A DNA stretch of 7,149 nt from JAUXLW01 sp964195005 (GTDB lineage: Bacteria > Actinomycetota > Acidimicrobiia > Spongiisociales > SHLN01): assembly GCA_964195005.1 (NCBI GenBank), contig CAXMOO010000104.1, positions 1-7,149 of the forward strand. Direction: 5' to 3'. This document shows, one piece after another, positions 1 to 5,941 of the stretch (its first letter is position 1; each line of letters opens with the position of its first letter). The translations under genes were made by a program, and so were the position numbers. The notes beneath the pieces are model-generated. The model made no database searches. It was not told where the DNA came from and saw only the letters and a program-made list of their open reading frames with translations.

Positions 1-692
1 AGGCCGAAGCTGAAGATGCCCGCGAGCGTCTGCTGGCGTCACTGAGCCACGACCTGCGAACGCCCCTGACAGCAATTCGGGCTGCCGTGGAGGCCTTGCA
101 GGACGGGGTAGCTGAAGATCCAGACCGTTACCTGGCAAGCATCGATCAGGATGTCAAGGCGATGTCAGAGCTGGTCGACGATTTGTTTCTGCTGGCTCGG
201 CTCGAATCCGGTGCGGTCGAGTTCGAACCCATGCCGGTGGATCTGGTGGAGCTGGCGGACGAAGCGGTGGAGGCGGTGGCCCCCATGGCCGCCAGGGCCG
301 GGATAAGCGTGAAAGTGGAGGCGTCCGATGCCATCAATGTCAACGGGGTCCCGCATGAGCTGGGCCGTGCCATCCGCAATCTGCTTGACAACGCCTTGCG
401 CTACTCCCCCGCCGGCTCGACTGTGCGAGTAGTTCTGAGCAACGGTGGCAACACGACAACGTTGCGAGTGATCGATGAGGGGCCAGGGTTTGCCCCGGCA
501 TTCCGGCAATCGGCTCTTGATGAGTTCACCAAAGGCGACCCGGCCCGTTCCCGATCGGAGGGAGGGGCCGGCCTGGGTTTGGCAATTGTTCGAAGCATCA
601 TCGAGACCCATAGCGGGACGGTCTGGATCGACCCGGAACCGCGGGGCAGCGTCGCTTTTCAAATGCCGGTGATGGCTCACACACAGGCGTAA
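1..692 (+). CDS. Sensor histidine kinase, C-terminal part (5' end outside window)
   Basis: This is the cytoplasmic kinase core of a two-component sensor. It autophosphorylates a histidine and passes the phosphate to a response regulator that is not in the window. The frame is open from base 3 and ends at TAA 690-692; the sensor part lies upstream. The H-box reads LASLSHDLRTPLTAI, with the phospho-acceptor His at bases 48-50, followed by the rest of the dimerisation helix pair ending near LFLLARLESG. The HATPase domain follows: N-box RNLLDNALRYSP (Asn at about 390-392), G1 box DEGPGF (about 474-491) and G2 box GAGLGLAIV (about 567-593), ending in a short tail. All key residues are present, so the visible part looks functional. 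The HisKA type resembles OmpR-partnered kinases, but the exact system and stimulus cannot be told. recQ starts 99 bases downstream and is probably unrelated in function. Confidence 0.93.
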   Translation, partial: AEAEDARERLLASLSHDLRTPLTAIRAAVEALQDGVAEDPDRYLASIDQDVKAMSELVDDLFLLARLESGAVEFEPMPVDLVELADEAVEAVAPMAARAGISVKVEASDAINVNGVPHELGRAIRNLLDNALRYSPAGSTVRVVLSNGGNTTTLRVIDEGPGFAPAFRQSALDEFTKGDPARSRSEGGAGLGLAIVRSIIETHSGTVWIDPEPRGSVAFQMPVMAHTQA

Positions 693-791
693 GAGCTAGC
701 TGAGAAGCAGGGCCTCTTCGGGATCCTTCGCGCAAGCGCTCACCTGGTGGCGTGATGGGTATTTGTCACACAGGCCGACCACACTGCCGGC

Positions 792-2513
792 ATGCATGAG
801 ACCGCGACTCTCGTCGAGTACCGTCATCGCTCGATGGACGACAACAGCGCTGGAATCGACGACGCCATCACCGTCCTGGGCGAGCGGATTACTGCTCGCG
901 ACCACGTCGGAGCTGCCAGCCATCTGAGGGATCTCCGACAACAATGGCGCCAGACTCCGGATGCGTTCCCGCCGAAACTCGTCACACGGCTCTCCGAGCT
1001 CGGCACCCTGTTGACCGGGCTGCAATCAGCCGCCATCGATGACGCTCTGACTGCCACATTCGGCTTCTCCGGTTTTCGCCGTGGACAACGCGAGATCATC
1101 GAAGTGGTGGTGGCGGGAAGGGATTGCATCGGAATCATGCCGACCGGTGCAGGCAAGTCGCTCACTTTCCAGCTGGCGGCTCGAGTTCTCGGGGGGACGA
1201 CCCTTGTGGTCTCACCTCTCATCGCTCTCATGAAGGATCAGGTGGACGGTCTCGACCAGGCCGGGCTGCGGTCCACCTATCTCAACTCCAGTCTCGCCGC
1301 CCGGGATCGAGCAGACAGGGTCGACCGTTTGGGCGCCGGTGAGTACGAGCTTGTGTATGCAGCCCCTGAGGGTCTCGAATCGTCGGTAGGGGCAGCGTTG
1401 ACTGATGTCGATCTTCGGTTGATCGCCGTAGATGAAGCCCACTGCATCAGCCAGTGGGGCCACGACTTCCGACCTGCCTACCGGAACTTGCGAGGCTTGA
1501 AGGATCGCTTCGCCGCCCCGGTACTCGCCCTCACCGCCACAGCCACCGACGAGGTCACCGCTGACATCGGGGAGCAGCTCGGCTTGCGCGATCCGATGGT
1601 GTTCCGCGGCTCGTTCTTACGCCCCAACCTGAAGATTCATGTCGTCAAGAAAGGCGAGGGCGCCGACGGAAGGCGGGTGAAGGTAAAGGAATCCATTGGC
1701 AAACTGTGCCTGGCGCGTCCCGGTCAAAGCGGCATTGTCTACACCCTGTCGCGGAAGTCGGCGGAGAGCACGGCTGCCTACCTGCGAAGCATCGGGGTGT
1801 CCGCCATGCCCTATCACGCCGGCCTGGAGCGTGACGAGCGCTCGGCTGTGCAAGACGCCTTCATCCACGACCAGGTCGAGGTCATCTGCGCCACTATTGC
1901 CTTCGGAATGGGCATCGATAAGTCCAACGTTCGTTACGTCATCCACCGGGACATGCCGAAGTCCATCGAGGGCTACTACCAGGAGATCGGACGAGCCGGC
2001 CGCGACGGCCTGGACAGCGACTGCATCCTCTTCTACTCATGGGCCGATGTCATGAGCCTGGAGCGCATGGTGTCCGGCGAGACCGGCCGGCACGAGAACC
2101 GGATCCGCCAGATGTTCAACTGGGCCGATCGGCGGGCATGTCGGCACCGGACCCTCGCCGCCTACTTCGGCGAGCAAGTGGAGGATTGTGGCGAATCTTG
2201 TCACATCTGTACCAGCGTCGATGTGCTTGCCGGCCTGAGTGGGCGGGCACCGAGTTTGTCCCGAGCGACATCAGCTGCGACTGGCTCGGCCACTGGACCC
2301 GCCTTCGACTCACTCAGATCCGTACGGAGGCGCCTCGCAGACGACGCCGGCGTCCCCGCCTACCTCGTATTCAGCGACGCAACCCTCGCCGAGATGATCG
2401 AGCACCGGCCGTCGACTCCCGCAGAGCTCCTGGACATCAGCGGCGTTGGACCCAAGAAGCTGGAGACCTACGGCCAGATCTTCCTCGAGGCGCTCCGGTC
2501 GCTCGAGAACTAG
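792..2513 (+). CDS. recQ: RecQ-family ATP-dependent DNA helicase with HRDC domain, apparently lacking the winged helix
   Basis: This is a 3'-5' superfamily 2 DNA helicase for recombination and replication-fork repair, 573 residues long. The first ~85 residues are an extension without a recognised domain. Helicase motifs follow in order: motif 0 FGFSGFRRGQREII (90-103), Walker A PTGAGKS (117-123), Ia SPLIALMKDQ (141-150), DEAH box (214-217) with the RecQ aromatic-rich loop HCISQWGHDFRP after it, III LTATAT (247-252), V ATIAFGMGIDKSNV (367-380) and VI QEIGRAGRDG (397-406). Four cysteines (450, 466, 470, 473) match the RecQ zinc site. A low-complexity Ser/Ala/Gly/Thr linker (~475-503) leads straight to an HRDC domain (~504-573), with LLDISGVGPKKLETYG typical of it. 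E. coli RecQ has about 100 residues of winged helix between zinc site and HRDC; there is no room for it here. ATG 792 is the first in-frame start after a TGA at 753; ATG 834 is an alternative. Neither has a clear ribosome-binding site. Confidence 0.93.
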   Translation: MHETATLVEYRHRSMDDNSAGIDDAITVLGERITARDHVGAASHLRDLRQQWRQTPDAFPPKLVTRLSELGTLLTGLQSAAIDDALTATFGFSGFRRGQREIIEVVVAGRDCIGIMPTGAGKSLTFQLAARVLGGTTLVVSPLIALMKDQVDGLDQAGLRSTYLNSSLAARDRADRVDRLGAGEYELVYAAPEGLESSVGAALTDVDLRLIAVDEAHCISQWGHDFRPAYRNLRGLKDRFAAPVLALTATATDEVTADIGEQLGLRDPMVFRGSFLRPNLKIHVVKKGEGADGRRVKVKESIGKLCLARPGQSGIVYTLSRKSAESTAAYLRSIGVSAMPYHAGLERDERSAVQDAFIHDQVEVICATIAFGMGIDKSNVRYVIHRDMPKSIEGYYQEIGRAGRDGLDSDCILFYSWADVMSLERMVSGETGRHENRIRQMFNWADRRACRHRTLAAYFGEQVEDCGESCHICTSVDVLAGLSGRAPSLSRATSAATGSATGPAFDSLRSVRRRLADDAGVPAYLVFSDATLAEMIEHRPSTPAELLDISGVGPKKLETYGQIFLEALRSLEN

Positions 2514-2536
2514 TCGGCACTCAGCACTCAGCAAAT

Positions 2537-2580
2537 CCCCCTCCTGCGGAGCGGAGTCTTCGCAGCGTAGTGGGAGGGGA
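2537..2580. repeat. Nested palindrome downstream of recQ
   Basis: The outer arms CCCCTCC (2538-2544) and GGAGGGG (2573-2579) pair over 7 bases. The inner arms TGCGGAG (2545-2551) and CTTCGCA (2558-2564) pair over 7 with one G-T, leaving a 6-base loop and an unpaired GCGTAGTG on the 3' side. A repeated GCGAGC follows just downstream (2585-2599). There is no T-run after the stem, so it is not a canonical intrinsic terminator, although its place 24 bases after the recQ stop fits a transcript end. It may equally be a dispersed GC-rich repeat. Confidence 0.5.
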
Positions 2581-2653
2581 GAAAGCGAGCGAAGCGAGCA
2601 GGGGTGGGGGGTGCCCACCAACAGCAGGAATGCCAGAAGCCTGCCGTCACCAC

Positions 2654-2699
2654 AATTGTTGCCTCCAGGTGGGCTTGCACAAGGCGGTGCCCAACAATT
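2654..2699. repeat. 8-base inverted repeat (AATTGTTG / CAACAATT)
   Basis: AATTGTTG at 2654-2661 is the exact reverse complement of CAACAATT at 2692-2699, with 30 bases between. These AT-rich arms stand out in GC-rich surroundings. The function is unknown. Confidence 0.4.
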
Positions 2700-2777
2700 A
2701 CCTGCCGGTTCGGTGCGTACCTGGCCGGCTCGTGGTTCAACTCTCGGGCCTTATCAACGCTCTGCTCGGGTGCCGTT

Positions 2778-2833
2778 GTTGGGAACCACCCCCTTCCCAA
2801 CCTCCCCCACTCCGTTTCACTACGTGGGAGAGG
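2778..2833. repeat. Two neighbouring hairpins sharing one base
   Basis: GTTGGGAA (2778-2785) pairs perfectly with TTCCCAAC (2794-2801) across an 8-base C-rich loop. The next stem, CCTCCCCCAC (2801-2810) against GTGGGAGAGG (2824-2833), pairs at 9 of 10 positions across a 13-base loop. The two stems share base 2801, so they may be alternatives. They lie just beyond the distal ssrA-end repeat copy as read on the minus strand and have no T-tract. Confidence 0.45.
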
Positions 2834-2839
2834 AGCCAG

Positions 2840-2878
2840 ACAAGAACAAGACCCCCTTGCGGGGGCCATTGTTCTTGT
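2840..2878 (-). terminator. Second copy of the ssrA terminator hairpin
   Basis: Same structure as the hairpin at 2952-2990: 10-base outer arms and a CCCCC-GCAA-GGGGG core. If transcription escapes the first terminator, this one would stop it 112 bases further on. It would also face transcripts coming from recQ. Confidence 0.45.
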
Positions 2879-2896
2879 GGAGGTGCGGGGAGTCGA
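2840..2896. repeat. Direct repeat copy 1: ssrA 3'-end fragment plus terminator hairpin
   Basis: These 57 bases are identical to 2952-3008. They comprise the hairpin (2840-2878) and the last 18 bases of the tmRNA, from the T-loop to the acceptor arm (2879-2896). The match stops abruptly at both ends: 2839 is g against t at 2951, and 2897 is c against a at 3009. The tmRNA T-stem 5' strand is absent here, so this is a fragment and not a second tmRNA. The 112-base offset leaves 55 unrelated bases between copies. This is the form expected of an attachment-site duplication left by a recombinase that targets the ssrA 3' end; a duplicated terminator is the alternative. Confidence 0.85.
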
Positions 2897-2951
2897 CCAA
2901 CCTTCTTGCTCTTCGCCTGACGGCTCATCGCTGGGTTCGACACAACCCTTT

Positions 2952-2990
2952 ACAAGAACAAGACCCCCTTGCGGGGGCCATTGTTCTTGT
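2952..2990 (-). terminator. Probable intrinsic terminator of ssrA
   Basis: Read on the minus strand, an A-rich arm ACAAGAACAA is followed by a CCCCC-GCAA-GGGGG stem with a GNRA-type tetraloop and then the T-rich arm TTGTTCTTGT, which pairs fully with the A-rich arm. A GC-rich stem followed by a T-rich stretch is the classic intrinsic terminator form. The hairpin begins at the discriminator base of the tmRNA, so the mature 3' end is cut right at the foot of the stem. The near-symmetry means it could also work on recQ transcripts. Confidence 0.65.
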
Positions 2991-3008
2991 GGAGGTGCGG
3001 GGAGTCGA
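2952..3008. repeat. Direct repeat copy 2 (native ssrA end)
   Basis: This copy belongs to the intact tmRNA gene and continues into the full T-arm (2998-3014). Identity with copy 1 begins inside the T-loop and runs through the acceptor arm and the terminator hairpin. Confidence 0.85.
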
Positions 3009-3340
3009 ACCCCGGTCCTCTGAAGTTTCAGCGTCGGCATCTCCGAGCGCAGCCGACAGCGAGCTTGTCGGGCCTGGGACTCTGTCGGCTAGTTTCCTTC
3101 GGCCTTATCCGGAGTTGGTCTTTCCCCACCGGTCCCGGATCCCGGCGAGGGCATTCCTGCATTGCGACGCCCCTGACCGGCGAGGCAGGAACCCACCGGG
3201 GGGACGAGCTGCGTATTTAGGCAGCTAGTGCGAAGGTATCTTCGTCACTCATTTATGTTCCCGGCTCTTTAACGAGGACTCCGGGGACCTCGGCTCGCTT
3301 CCGACACCTCAACCTTCAGAGTCGAAGCCAGTTCACCCCC
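2990..3340 (-). ncRNA. ssrA: Transfer-messenger RNA (tmRNA)
   Basis: tmRNA rescues stalled ribosomes with SmpB and tags the unfinished protein for proteolysis. The ends fold as a tRNA-like domain. The acceptor arm is GGGGGTG (3340-3334) with CACCTCC (2997-2991), including a third-position G-U pair (3338 with 2993), the known identity element for alanyl-tRNA synthetase. The T-arm CGGGG-TTCGACT-CCCCG is at 2998-3014. The 5' side has the conserved GGCTTCGACTC, and helix 2 pairs CTCTGAAG (3321-3314) with CTTCAGAG (3025-3018) over 8 bases. An internal reading frame ends in ALAA-stop, as tmRNA tags do. The mature part is 351 bases, typical of the one-piece form. The 3' CCA is not encoded (CAA follows the discriminator), so it must be added. 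smpB ends 92 bases upstream. That gap holds a small inverted repeat (3351-3365) but no promoter I can defend. Confidence 0.96.
3217..3252 (-). other. tmRNA tag-peptide reading frame, (M)SDEDTFALAA
   Basis: The frame GAC GAA GAT ACC TTC GCA CTA GCT GCC TAA gives DEDTFALAA before the stop at 3217-3219. Upstream, in frame, come AGT (3247-3249), ATG (3250-3252) and a TAA (3253-3255), so the resume codon must lie at or after the ATG. An A four bases before the resume codon, as in E. coli, fits either ATG or AGT but not GAC. The tag is therefore probably charged alanine plus SDEDTFALAA, with or without Met. ALAA is the usual ClpXP-type degradation signal; the acidic SDED part is unlike actinobacterial tags I recall, which begin with alanine. 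Confidence 0.7.
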
Positions 3341-3432
3341 ATCAGGGTTGCCAGTGCAAGACTGGATTACCAAAAGAGTAACGCCGAGAACCCCGGATCG
3401 CTTCCCCGGAGGCTGGTGAGCAATGCCGTCCC

Positions 3433-3885
3433 CTAGCGACTGCGTCGCTGCGACCGCTGCATCTCACGCTCCTGCTCACGCTTCTTGATGGCATAGCGCT
3501 TGTCAATCCGCCGCTTGCCCTTCCCCAGTGCCAGCTCGATCTTGGCTTTGCCGTTCGAGAAATACACTTGGGTGGGAATTAGCGTCAGACCCTGTTCCCT
3601 CATCCTGGCGCCGATCCGATCAATCTCCCGTCGTTGAAGGAGCAGCTTGCGGGTCCGAGTTGGGTCATGGCCGCCCAGGTGGGAATAGACGTAAGGCGGG
3701 ATTGTCATGCTCTCCAGCCACGCCTCGTTGGAGCGCATAGCAACGTAGGCCTCGCTGATCGATGCCTGGCCGGCACGGAGGCTCTTGACCTCAGAACCGA
3801 GCAGCACCATCCCGGCTTCGAAAGTGTCGAGAATCTCGTAGTCGAATCTGGCTCGTCTATTGCGGGCTACGACCTTACGGCTCAT
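3433..3885 (-). CDS. smpB: SsrA-binding protein SmpB
   Basis: SmpB binds the tRNA-like domain of tmRNA and carries it into the A site of stalled ribosomes. At 150 residues it has normal family length. Recognisable parts are NRRARFDYEILDTFEAG near the N-terminus, the GSEVKSLRAGQASISEAY core (30-47), HDPTRTRKLLL (73-83), the beta-barrel segment LIPTQVYFSNGKAKIELALG (102-121), GKGKRRIDKR (121-130) and a basic C-terminal tail ending RSQRRSR. In the family this tail is disordered in solution and becomes helical in the empty mRNA channel. The start ATG overlaps the stop of the upstream M23 gene as ATGA (3882-3885). There is no clear Shine-Dalgarno sequence, so translational coupling is likely. Its RNA partner ssrA follows 92 bases downstream on the same strand. 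Confidence 0.97.
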   Translation of the reverse strand: MSRKVVARNRRARFDYEILDTFEAGMVLLGSEVKSLRAGQASISEAYVAMRSNEAWLESMTIPPYVYSHLGGHDPTRTRKLLLQRREIDRIGARMREQGLTLIPTQVYFSNGKAKIELALGKGKRRIDKRYAIKKREQEREMQRSQRRSR

Positions 3886-5069
3886 CCGAAATAGGAAGCT
3901 GGATCCACCGGGTTGCCGCTGAGTCGAACTTCGAAGTGCAAATGCGGTCCTGTGGAGAGTCCGGTGCTGCCGACGTAGCCAACGAGGTCGGCAATGAGGA
4001 CCTTCTGGCCCTTGGAGACCACGATGCTCGACTGGTGGGCGTAAAGAGTGGCCATGCCGCCGCCGTGATCGATGATTACCGCATTCCCGTAGCCCCCGTA
4101 GGAACCTGCGAGGATCACCGTGCCGCTGGCGGCGGCAAAGATGTCTGCGCCCCGGGGCCCGTCAATGTCGATCCCGGTGTGCATGCGGGTGTACCCGAGG
4201 ATGGGATGCAGACGGGGACCAAAGGTGGATACCACCGGCCCGTCCAGTGGTGGATACAGTTCGGCCGGGGCCAGCCCGCTCGAGGACTGGGCGGCGGCCA
4301 GCAATGCCTTGAGGCGATCCTGCTCGTCTTCGAGCGCGTCGAGCTCCTCCTCGAAGTGAGAGATCTCCGTCTTGACCGTTTGCAGGAGGGCGCGCTGGTT
4401 GATCAACTCGGTTTCGGCCTTGTCCCGATTCTCGTCGACGATCTGGCGCTGAAGCTCGGCATCGGCGCCGGCTTTTTCCAGCACCGCCTTGTCGGCCTCC
4501 AGGCTCGACTTCTGATCCTCGATTAGCACTACCTGCTGCTCTTTCTGGCCCCGCAGCTCCTCCAGGGTCGCAAGAGCACGATTGGTTTCCTCGATCAGGG
4601 TCGTCCCGTACCTGACGGCAACGGCCGCATCCTGGGCCGTCTTGTAGTCGAAGATAACCTCCGCCTGATTGCTGCCGGCCTTGAACAGCTCAACCGCCTG
4701 GGTGACCACCTTCTCGTGGGTCTCGGCGATGGCCACCTGGGTGTCTGAGAGCTCTGCCTCCTTGGCAAAGATATCGGACTGGGTGATGTCGATCGACCCC
4801 TCCACGTCAACGATCGACAACTCGAGATCGACCAACACCGTCTCGGCCCGTGTCAGCTCGTCAAGGATTGCGTGAAGACGAGAAGAAGTGGCAGCCACCT
4901 GGTCGGTCCAGTAGTTGGCCTCTAAAGAAGCATCCTCCATTTGCTGCTGAAGATCTTCGATCTCCTGGGCACTCTCTTGCAGCTCCTCGGTGAGCGCGTT
5001 CTGGCCGGCAGCCGGCGTTGCCGAAAGAGCCACCAGCACAAGGCCGACGGCGAGCGTCGCTCCCCTCAT
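3882..5069 (-). CDS. Secreted coiled-coil M23/LytM-family peptidase, likely FtsEX-controlled cell-wall hydrolase
   Basis: Probable peptidoglycan hydrolase or hydrolase activator of cell division, 395 residues. Residues 1-22 look like a signal peptide (hydrophobic LAVGLVLVALSA, then TPAAGQ). A long region rich in Glu, Gln, Leu and Ala (~25-260) reads as coiled coil, as in EnvC and PcsB, where it docks on FtsX. After a short linker, the C-terminal M23 domain (~270-395) begins GPVVSTFGPRLHP. It keeps the full catalytic set: zinc ligands His297 and Asp301 (HTGID) and His378, with His345 (YAH) and His376 (HLH). E. coli EnvC lacks such a set and only activates amidases, whereas this protein could cut cell wall itself. 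Its ATG overlaps the ftsX stop as TGATG, and an AGGA lies 9 bases upstream. The substrate bond is unknown. EnvC-like in architecture, but I give no symbol. Confidence 0.93.
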   Translation of the reverse strand: MRGATLAVGLVLVALSATPAAGQNALTEELQESAQEIEDLQQQMEDASLEANYWTDQVAATSSRLHAILDELTRAETVLVDLELSIVDVEGSIDITQSDIFAKEAELSDTQVAIAETHEKVVTQAVELFKAGSNQAEVIFDYKTAQDAAVAVRYGTTLIEETNRALATLEELRGQKEQQVVLIEDQKSSLEADKAVLEKAGADAELQRQIVDENRDKAETELINQRALLQTVKTEISHFEEELDALEDEQDRLKALLAAAQSSSGLAPAELYPPLDGPVVSTFGPRLHPILGYTRMHTGIDIDGPRGADIFAAASGTVILAGSYGGYGNAVIIDHGGGMATLYAHQSSIVVSKGQKVLIADLVGYVGSTGLSTGPHLHFEVRLSGNPVDPASYFG

Positions 5070-5941
5070 CAGTCTGATTCCTGAAGGTAGCGGCGCAGAC
5101 CGACCAGGCTGCCAATTGCCCCGGCGGCGGCAGCGAACAGCAACACCATCAGCCCGCGGCTGATCAGGAAGCTGTCGGACACCTGGGTTTGGATGATGCC
5201 GAGGTCGAGATTGGAGATGAACGTGCGATAGCCGAACCAGCCGGCCAGGAAGGCGAGCGCACCCCCCACCAGGCCTTCAACCAGCCCTTCAAGCAAGAAC
5301 GGTGTGCGAACGAACCAGTTGGAAGCTCCGACCAGTTTCATGATTCCGATTTCTTCACGGCGGGCGTAAATGGCCATGCGAACAGTGTTGGAAATCATCA
5401 CAACGGCCGACAGCCCGAGCGCAACCCCGAGGACGATTCCGCCGGTGTTGAGCAGGCGCGAGGCCTCCAGAGTGTCCTCAATGGCGTCGGTGGCTTCATC
5501 GACATCGTCCACCCCGGGAATGCGGCTGAGGCGGGCGACGACGGTGGCGTGCGTCTCGTTATCGATCAACTCCAGCCGCACTGAAGCCGGCATGGCGCTG
5601 GCGTCGGCCTCCTGGATCAGCTCGGGCTGGTCGGCAAAGAAGACCTGGAACTCTTCCCAGGTGGCCAGCTTGTCGACGTATTCCGCTCGCTTGACCTCGT
5701 CCCAACCCTGCACCTCGGATTGAATGGCGGAGTGGGTGGCCAGATCAGAATCGTCGAGCCAGGCGACGATGGTGATGCCCTCCTGCCAGCGGATGGTGGA
5801 CTTGCGGGCCATCTCATTGACGATCAGCGCCATGTAGGTCATGAACAGGGATACGAACACGGCCAGGATGGCCCCTACCACCAGCAGCATATTGCGGCGC
5901 AGGTTGGCGGCGGCTTCACCGACAACGTATTCGGCCCGCAT
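5069..5941 (-). CDS. ftsX: Cell division protein FtsX (membrane subunit of FtsEX)
   Basis: FtsX is the membrane half of the FtsEX complex. It passes ATPase-driven movements of FtsE to a hydrolase outside the membrane instead of transporting a substrate. The protein has 290 residues with a short cytoplasmic N-terminus and four predicted membrane segments (~17-41, 166-188, 213-237 and 262-284). A large extracytoplasmic domain (~42-165) lies between the first two and includes ITIVAWLDD and SAMPASVRLEL. The FtsX/MacB-like segment MAIYARREEIGIMKLVGASNWFVRTPFLLEGL (split at 189-203 and 204-220) is well conserved. A strong AAGGAG (5946-5951) lies 4 bases before the ATG, inside the end of ftsE, and the two genes overlap as TGATG. 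The extracytoplasmic loop should contact the coiled coil of the M23 protein encoded next. Confidence 0.96.
   Translation of the reverse strand: MRAEYVVGEAAANLRRNMLLVVGAILAVFVSLFMTYMALIVNEMARKSTIRWQEGITIVAWLDDSDLATHSAIQSEVQGWDEVKRAEYVDKLATWEEFQVFFADQPELIQEADASAMPASVRLELIDNETHATVVARLSRIPGVDDVDEATDAIEDTLEASRLLNTGGIVLGVALGLSAVVMISNTVRMAIYARREEIGIMKLVGASNWFVRTPFLLEGLVEGLVGGALAFLAGWFGYRTFISNLDLGIIQTQVSDSFLISRGLMVLLFAAAAGAIGSLVGLRRYLQESD

Larger units (their letters stand above)
2514..2989. other. Gene-free convergent region between recQ (+) and ssrA (-), rich in inverted repeats
   Basis: Two opposite transcripts end in this stretch of nearly 480 bases. Open frames across it have no recognisable protein features and run through the palindromes and into the structural RNA, so I do not call them genes. 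It contains a nested hairpin (2537-2580), an 8-base inverted repeat with a 30-base spacer (2654-2699), two neighbouring hairpins sharing one base (2778-2833) and two copies of the ssrA 3' end/terminator repeat. The palindromes probably serve as recQ-side transcript ends or are members of a dispersed repeat family. No integrase, transposase or promoter could be supported. Confidence 0.7.

Noticed and set aside
763..791. Promoter upstream of recQ with TTGTCA as a -35 element
   Set aside because: No acceptable -10 hexamer is found at 16-18 bases, and GC-rich promoters cannot be judged from one box.
2654..2699. Integron attC-like site
   Set aside because: GCCCAAC matches one core box, but the partner boxes are in the wrong order, and there is no integron integrase or cassette array.
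2840..2896. Second tmRNA or tRNA gene
   Set aside because: Only the 3' acceptor/T-loop strand is present; the T-stem 5' strand and everything upstream is missing.
2840..3008. CRISPR-like repeat-spacer-repeat
   Set aside because: There are only two copies, each 57 bases long and including part of the tmRNA gene, and no cas genes are nearby.
2039..3228. Long plus-strand open frames (2039-2920, 2446-3228) across the end of recQ, the palindromes and into ssrA
   Set aside because: They overlap a certain gene and a structural RNA in another frame, run through hairpin repeats, and their translations are Arg/Pro-rich without any family motif.
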